64,000 nt of DNA from positions 124,001 through 188,000 of the forward strand of contig BSBM01001922.1 of NCBI GenBank assembly GCA_027924585.1, in the 5' to 3' direction. A program made the position numbers and the translations under genes. This DNA is from Larix kaempferi (taxonomy: Eukaryota; Streptophyta; Pinopsida; Pinales; Pinaceae). Below the pieces are notes generated by a model. It was given only the letters and a program-made list of their open reading frames with translations. It was not told where the DNA came from and searched no databases. Numbering within the stretch: the first letter of the stretch is position 1; every line of letters begins with the position of its first letter. Positions 57,553-64,000 of the stretch are shown here, one piece after another.

Positions 57553-58519
57553 TGTTATAGGTCAAAATTGCACTTCTCCGTCCGTGATCTCCTTTAGCTG
57601 ATGATCACACAAAAGGACAAAAGGGATGGAAGAGCATGTTGACCCTAGATAATGAATGGCCTAGACTTACCCTCATTCAACTGACAAAACTCACTTTTTT
57701 CCCATTTTTTGAGAAAAAACGCTAGTCTATAAGCCTATAGTAGCGTTTTTCCCTCAAAAACCCTACTCTGCTTCATAAAAGTAGCTTTTTTCCTTGAAAA
57801 ACTCTACTTCATAAAAGGGGCGTTTTTCATCAGAAAAACTCTACTTTGCCTAATAAAAGCAACGTTTTTCTCAAAAAGTGCTTAAAAATATATTAATTTG
57901 ACGGATTGGGATTAGTTGAAGTTGGTTTGGAAACTTCCCCAACCTTCCAATCAAACTACCTCTCAATTTGAAATGCCTACCTTGTCCTATAAATGCAAGG
58001 GAGATGCATGAGAGAGGGACCTAGAAACTATTTATTAAGGGTTGTTATGCTGGAGGAATTATAAAGGTAGTGTGAAGAGCAGGATCCCAGGATCCGGTTG
58101 CACAAGCACTCTGAATGATTAGGTATCATTGTACTGGTTATTTGGTTTTGACAATAAAGGTTGAAATTCCCTTCCTGTCCCAATCAAATGTCTACTGGAT
58201 TGCATGTTTGCTTGGATTAAATGCTTGATTGTATTTGATGTCTAAATTGTATTTCAATTTTATCATTGTTATATCAGTGAAGATATGCTGAGGAAGGTAT
58301 CTTTGTATTGCAGGTTCGTTGAATGGAAGATCAAGTGGAGGATCGATCGAAGGAGCAAGCGAAAGCTACGATCAAACTTCGTTAATAAGGTACACCCTCT
58401 ATGATATTGATCTCTTTCCTTTTGTAGAAGCCTATGTAATATGATTAATGCATTTACCTATCACCCCTTAAGTTGGTAGTTTCCATCTCCTTGCTATAGG
58501 GTAGATTTCCCGAACAACA
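57553..58519 (+). repeat. 5' LTR of element F (967 bp)
   Basis: It starts TGTTATAGGTC and ends CGAACAACA. CTCCGTCC near its start and TTATGCTGGAGGAAT are shared with the array LTR. TATA box 57988-57994 (TATAAAT), AATAAA 58153-58158. Confidence 0.9.
57711..57875 (+). repeat. U3 hairpin array of element F (four units)
   Basis: Four imperfect inverted repeats of about 37-42 bp, each with a left arm GAAAAAACGC or similar and a right arm AGCGTTTTTC or similar. AGCGTTTTTC (57742-57751) is the reverse complement of GAAAAACGCT in the leader (58784-58793). Confidence 0.75.
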
Positions 58520-58522
58520 GAC

Positions 58523-58540
58523 TGTCGACTCCGCTGGGGA
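58523..58540 (+). other. Primer-binding site of element F
   Basis: TGTCGACTCCGCTGGGGA, one mismatch to the array's site, three bases after the LTR. Confidence 0.82.
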
Positions 58541-60652
58541 CCGATTGTTTTCTGTTCTAGGAGACTTGTTTTTAACATTCCTTCCAGTACTTTTTGAACT
58601 TTTTGATCCTCTGAGAGGCTTTGTATGGTACAGTAGCATGTTGTCTTCACTTGACTCATCCTAGTTTGAAGCTTTGAAGCTTTTTTTAAGCATTCCTTGG
58701 AAAAAACGTTGGTTTACCTTAACAAAGTAGCTTTTTTCTCCTCAAAAACGTTGGTTTTGCTTAACATAGTAGCTTTTTTCCTTGAAAAACGCTGGTTTTG
58801 CTCTACATAGTAGATTTTTTCACCAGAAAAACACTGGTTTATCTATGCATAGTAGAGTTTTCCCCCAGAAAAAACGTTGTTTCTCTACTGCACAGTAGAG
58901 TTTTTTCCTGTAAGTCTCTGTTTACTTTTGGGATTGAATTTCCGCTTGTTTAGTTTGATTTCCAGCCTCTTGCCTTGGCTTCTTAACTGATCTTTGAGGT
59001 CTTTGTGCCTTTGTTGAGTCTTGTTTGCCTCTCCATAACCCTTTTAGGTCATTTTTGCTTACTTGAGTACTTTTGAAGTGTCTTGTTTGCTTGTGACTCT
59101 TTTGGAAACCATGCCTTCTTCTTTGTTGAACAAAGCTGCTTGGTCGTACCTTAGTTACTTGTGGCAGGTCTACAAACCTTTGTTTACTGACTTTTGTTGT
59201 TTGTTACAACACTAGTACACTCCAATGGTATCTTATCCTTTGTTTTAGGGTTTTGATCCCAAGTTGAGTCCTTAAGGTGTTTTCAAAATCTCTTTGAGTC
59301 CAGACACCTCCTAATTGCTTTGTTAGTTTTAGTTTCAAGTAAGTAGAAGTACTTAGTTTGCTTCCGTTTGTGTTAGTGGGGTCATATTTAGTTCTCTTTC
59401 CTACCGTCTACTTGGATTAGTGCTTTTGCTTAGGGTTTGGTGCTTTGGAGCAACCTTCTAAGTTTGCTTTCCAGTCATAAGCATCTCTCATCCCCATTTT
59501 CTTTCCACTTTGTCTCCAAGTTTGAAGCATTTTGTCATAAAAAATTTGTAGGACAAGTCTTTATCAAGTCATCGATTTGATTGTTGTGAGCTTTAGAGTC
59601 ATTCTTCCTTACTAATATCTCTTGTATAGGTCTTACTTGCTTCCGTTTTCAAGTTCTTTTTCGTTTATATATAACAGAAAAAGAAAAATGATGTTGGTAG
59701 TTTAGAGTAGTAAGACTTATAATCTTTTTAGAGTAGTATAGTTTACTTTGTTCTGAATTTGAAAAGAAAATGAAAAAGGAAAACTTTGTTTAGGTTTGCT
59801 TAATCCTCATTTTGGAAAGAGCATTAAAAAAAAAAAAGAGTCATTTGTTGCTTTGAAAGTTATTTTATTTTTTTGCACTTTGCTTTTCTCAAACCATACC
59901 ACACAATGCACTGCCTCATTGAGTAAAAGGTAACCTTAAAAATAACTTAATAAAATCAATTAGAAATGATTTTTCTTTCTAGGGATACACGACACCAACT
60001 AGCTTAGGCTAGAGTTTCGAGCTTAAAACACCTTAAACTGCTCGAAGCTTGTTTCATTGCTCAAAAATCGTAGTGCAACTTTCATATAGGTAAACCCATC
60101 TGTATCAAATATTCCCGGGAAAATCTACTAAAGCCAGAGCTAAGCACGAGGCCATGGAAGATTGGAATTGTTGAGCATATCCCCTCACTTTCCCTTCAAC
60201 CATAAACCAGGGTCGATTCACGTATGGGGGTCCATCCAGACTTCGGGCTTTGCTACCCTGCCCACGCGTTTTGATCAGGCTGACGACTGTCCCCCTAGGA
60301 TATTTTGTACTTATGGTAGCCTTAGTATCATACCTATAGGATCATACACAGGTGATGGCAGGGGATTATATCTGATGTACCTAGGAAAGACGTGGGAGGA
60401 AATCCCTTGCAGGTCTTTGGGAGGGCGGTTGGGTGATTCCAGCACTTGCACCCTTAGTCATTGTATTGTGGACCCCGGGTAAATGTCCTTCTTCCTTTGT
60501 TGATCTGTTCTGGACCCTCATCATCCTAGAATTTTCTCCGGAAGGCATATTGTTTGCCTGGTTTGTATACTTATGATTTTTTAGTGGTATGTTGTTTTCC
60601 CCTTAGTCTTAGTGGCCACTAGGTTTTTACTTAGTTTTATTTTTATATAATT
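58541..60652 (+). other. Leader of element F
   Basis: Long non-coding leader. Hairpins at 58698-58912 come first. The last 450 bp are close to the array leader (for example GGGAGGGCGGTTGGGTGATT near 60420), much closer than the LTRs are. A 106-codon open frame at 60162-60482 lies in this conserved block but is not open across the array copies, so it is not called. Confidence 0.7.
58698..58912 (+). repeat. Leader hairpin array of element F (five units, 41-43 bp)
   Basis: Five successive units, each with a left arm like GAAAAACGTTGG, a T-rich loop and a right arm like TAGTAGCTTTTTTC. Starts about 160 bp after the primer site, the same place as the array's unlike-sequenced hairpins. Confidence 0.78.
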
Positions 60653-63210
60653 GTGGAAGACCAACAGCTTTGTAGGTATCGAAGGTTGCAAAACTTTCTC
60701 CCACTTAGAGTGGAACCACTACCGCCACCACGACGACGAAGGACAGACTCCAGTGGTATTTTTGAAACTACTGGTGAAATAGAGGTTCCCGGTGAACCAC
60801 AACCTAGAACCCCAGATCAACAAGTTCATAATACTGTAGAGGTTGAGGATATTACTTCTGGTGATTTTAACACTCCTTTTAACCCTCCCCTTACAAGACA
60901 TAACGATCCACTTCTAGTACCAGTTGGTTTCCAGCAACCCGAGTATAGTGCATATTTTTTCACACCTGGGCATATTATGACTAACCCAGGAGATGAACTG
61001 GGAGTTCCACAAACTCCCACAATTGGGATGAATACCAGGATTGTAAATCCTCCTCCCACTGCTACACCGAGTTCATCGTAGACAGCTTCTGCGTCAACTC
61101 CATCCTTCAGTTTTAATGTCGGTACATTAGGCATGCCAAGCTCAACAACTTTGACATCCGCCTCTACCCCTACTTTTGGACCCAGTAGTACAGTGAATCT
61201 TGTTCCACCTTCTGCAACTCAACAGTCATACCATATACCTAGCACTTGGATTTCCACACCCAATGTAGGGCTGAATTCCTCTGCAACTATGCCTGTCATG
61301 ATCACCATGACTACGCCATCCACTGGTTTTAATACCTTTGTAGGTTACAATATGAATCGACATAATGTACCCACAGGAAACATCCCCTTTTCCTTGTTTT
61401 TTGGAGGAGGGGGTAATATTTTTAACCAACAATATGGCGTGGCTAACGCCCAGACACAGTGGATCAATACGCAGGGTACCAACCCACTTTCATTTGGGTG
61501 GGGGAATTTCAACAACAGCAGATGGCTAGGGGCAACCCCTACTAGTAGATGGCTGGGGGAAACCCCTACCAGCAAATGGCCAGGGGCAACCCCAACCAGT
61601 AGTTCATGGGTCAAACTTTGGGAGGTTCCCCCTTTATGACCCCAGCTTATCAAATTCCATCTTGTAGACCTTGTTTACCATTTCTGGCAACTCTGAATTT
61701 GCCATATCTTTCCAAGTTAACAAACAATTTGGTGTACCATAACGCTACGTGGCCACCAGTCCCCACTAAACTACCTTCGAACATTCCAAAATTTGAAGGC
61801 AAAACTGGTGAAGATCCTGGTGATCATGTTACCACTTTCCATTTATGGTGTTCTTCGAACTCGTTGAATGAATATTCGAGCAGGTTGACACTTTTTCAAA
61901 GAACCTTAACCAGCACTGTAGCCAAATGGTACATTGAGTTACCTGCAGCCACCTTTTTTAATTTTTGGGATCTCGCGACAGTTTTTGTGAACCACTTCTA
62001 GATTCTTGTTTGGTACGATGCTGGGACAGATCTTTTGTCTACATTTAGATAGAATAAGGCCACTCACTTATCTGATCACATTCAGGTGTGGCGAAGACGA
62101 AAGAGGCTCATTAAAGCCAATATACCTCCAAAATTTCTTCTTGAGTGGTATTTGAAATCACTCCTTCCTTATATTTCTAAGGAAGTAGATACTTATGGAG
62201 TGTCGTTAGAGGAAGAAGCCATCTTACGGACCCAACAACTAGACCTTGTTTATGCACAGTTTGGGATACTTTACGAGATCATACCAGACGCACCATGATC
62301 AAACACTGATCTTGGCATACCTAAACCTGGACCACATGCTGACGGCATAGTGGGTTCAGTAGATTATGTAGCTTTCAAAGCATTGACTAAGCAGGTTCGT
62401 GCCTTATCCATCAAAAAATCGACTACAGAAGTGACCTCCGTCACAACCTCTCCTTCTACTTCTGAAACTGTAAACTAGGTTGAGAACAATCAAAAGGGCC
62501 CTTAGCAGCCCAACAACAAATAGAAGGGAAAGAAAGGAGAGGGGAACCAGCAAAATCCCAAAAACAAAGAGAATGCCAAGGAGGGTAACAAATAAAAGAA
62601 GAAGGTTAAGTTCCCTTGTAAACTTTGCAAGAAGGATCATCTCACTCACCAATGCCCTCTGATCGAAGAAGCCCAGAAGCTGCTTCAAGAAATGAAACCT
62701 GTCGTACTTAAAGATCCATTTCCTAAGGGGCAAGGTTCAGCTTCTAGCACCTGCAATGCTGGGGGCACTACTCATGCTTCAGTTGATCAAACTTTCATTA
62801 ATATGGTTAGCGTGGATGCACTATTGCAAATGCGAGCAAGAAATTATACCCCGGATGTGCAGAACAATGATAAAGATATTCCTGAATCTTCCACTCCTCT
62901 CCACATTCCAGTGGATTCATTTCCCAAGATCCCGAAAGGTGTCTTGAAATGGGTCTCGCACAATCCCAATGCCCAGGCTGCTGCCAACTACAACGTAGTT
63001 GAAGATCTAGCCCATAACCCTTGTGCTATGTCCACCTTAGAAGTTTTGCAAAGTTGTCCTTTACAACGAAATGCACTTTTGGCAGCGATTGGAAGTATGG
63101 AATCATCCAACATGACTGCACGCTTTGATATGTCTGATATCAAATATAGGTTATCGTACCACGTTTCCCTACAGATAGAAGTGGTTCATGGTCCTATGAC
63201 CATTGGATGA
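60653..63210 (+). pseudogene. gag of element F
   Basis: An N part rich in Pro/Thr (60653-61081), a Ser/Thr/Pro region (to about 61500), a 27-bp coding repeat, then the capsid (61640-62300: LATLNLPYLSKLTNN, IPKFEGKTGEDPGDH, AKWYIELPA, VWRRRKRLIKANIPPKF). A Lys-rich tract and one knuckle (62617-62655, CKLCKKDHLTHQC, CX2CX3HX4C) follow, and a C part (62692-63210). At least eight stops and one frame change. No ATG at the upstream end; the start is uncertain. Confidence 0.82.
61516..61596 (+). repeat. 27-bp coding repeat in gag of element F (3 units)
   Basis: Units at 61516, 61543 and 61570 with ATGGCTAGGGGCAACCCC or close. In the capsid frame the first unit begins CAG CAG, the second TAG TAG and the third CAG CAA, so the two stops of the second unit are C-to-T changes. 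Confidence 0.85.
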
Positions 63211-63549
63211 GCCGTCATAGATGAGGGCACGTCGACGTGCGTGATGTCCATTTCTTACTGGAAAGATTTAGGATCTCCCGAGCTAGCCCCCTCTAACACA
63301 CTGCTTACTGCCTTCGATGGTAGGACTTTCTATCCACACGGAGTTCTACCGTCATTCGAAGTCTCACTTTCCGGTAAGATAGTAGTTGTAGAGGTCGAAG
63401 TTCTGGATGCTCTGCTTGATTACAACATGTTGTTAGGAAGGAGTTGGACATATGCCATGCGAGCTATAGCATCAACAGTTTTCCGAGTTGTTATGTTCCC
63501 CCACAAAGGAAAGATCGTCATAGTCTATCAACTTTCGTTCTCTCGATGA
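63211..63549 (+). pseudogene. Protease of element F
   Basis: A TGA at 63208 is followed by VIDEGTSTCVMS, LTAFDGRTFYPHGVLPSFEV, LLGRSWTYAMRA and VVMFPHKGKIVIV. Same D-E-G active-site form as the other elements here. Ends at a TGA. Confidence 0.8.
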
Positions 63550-64000
63550 AACAACCATAATTCGTAGGAATCCACGGTTCCTTTGGTTGATCAATCTATC
63601 CCAACAAGCGATAGTTTGGGAGCATGACTTTATGGGTCATTAATGGGCACTTTTGACCTACCCACTCCCATTTTTTTCATGCGTTCTGATGAAGGTTCAT
63701 CTACTGAAAATTTCACGGTTGGTCTAAGGACTGATCCGTGGATCCTTCCTACTATATCAGCACCATCTGTGCCTTTATCCATCGCAGAAGTAGCCTACAT
63801 GGAAGCACAACATGCTGCAATGGAACATATCGTGACTCCGCTAGTCTCTGCTGAGTCAAATATGGACTATGCTCCTGCATGGTCGGTGAACTCTACCCAC
63901 TCTTTCGACTATTTAGACACTGTGTTGCCTTCTGATGAATCCATTTTGGAAGCCATGATGGGCTTGGACCAGCCATGGGAACATATGCATCATAGGTCTT
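63550..64000 (+). pseudogene. PRO-RT spacer of element F
   Basis: After two early stops the frame gives LPSDESILEAM and PWEHMHHRS, the motifs that precede RT in elements B and C. The window ends here, before RT. Confidence 0.7.

Larger units (their letters stand above)
57553..64000 (+). mobile_element. Element F: 5' part of a Tat-like Ty3/gypsy element
   Basis: LTR, primer site, 2.1-kb leader, gag, protease and the start of the PRO-RT spacer; the rest lies beyond the window. Its leader and LTR share blocks with the array unit, so F represents a related, more complete family. GAAAG (57548-57552) is its left target duplication in the copia fragment. Several stops in gag mean this copy is inactive. 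Confidence 0.88.

Noticed and set aside
60162-60482. 106-codon open frame in the leader of element F as a leader-encoded protein
   Set aside because: The corresponding conserved block in the array leader does not keep one matching open frame.

Overview
The window is plant nuclear DNA, almost wholly made of nested LTR retrotransposons. The evidence is TG...CA LTRs with 5-bp target duplications, plant-type primer-binding sites, Ty3/gypsy elements of the Tat/Ogre kind (one has a second RNase H after integrase) and Ty1/copia remnants. No species can be named. A large, repeat-rich seed-plant genome is the most that can be inferred. No rRNA, tRNA or CRISPR was seen. The only candidate non-transposon gene is a broken one.

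Layout. (1) 1-27628 (+): a head-to-tail array of one non-autonomous Tat-like element with an 8,183-bp period. It has four 1,056-bp LTRs (2024, 10207, 18390, 26573), three complete internal regions and one partial one. Each internal region encodes a Gag-like protein without a capsid, an in-frame UAG, then a protease-like frame. RT, RNase H and integrase are absent. (2) 27629-32085 (-): element A, the 5' part of a gypsy element (LTR, leader, broken gag), into which the array was inserted. (3) 32086-41569 (+): element C, a decayed Tat element with gag, PRO, RT, RNase H, INT and a second RNase H. It is interrupted at 35894-39012 by (4), a nearly intact 3.1-kb gag-only copia-type element on the minus strand. 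(5) 41828-50573 (-): element B, a relative of A, sitting inside (6) a decayed plant ORF whose parts lie at 41733-41827 and 50574 to about 52090 (-). (7) about 52240-55058 (+): element D, the 3' end and LTR of a relative of the array unit. (8) 55059-57552 (-): a broken copia fragment. (9) 57553-64000 (+): element F, the 5' LTR, leader, gag and PRO of another Tat element that runs off the window.

How the parts relate. The array unit, D and F are relatives: their LTRs begin TGTTATAG, the array unit and F have the same primer site and related leaders, and the array unit and D have the same polypurine tract. The array unit probably depended on autonomous Tat relatives for RT and integrase. The most unusual structure is a cluster of imperfect hairpins in the U3 of the LTR and again downstream of the primer-binding site. 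Its sequence differs between the array unit and F, but within each element the two clusters are complementary. Other points are zinc knuckles one residue shorter than canonical, an 11-residue His repeat array around the knuckles, a second nucleocapsid module after the protease in B, and C-to-T-type damage behind several of the stops and lost catalytic residues.
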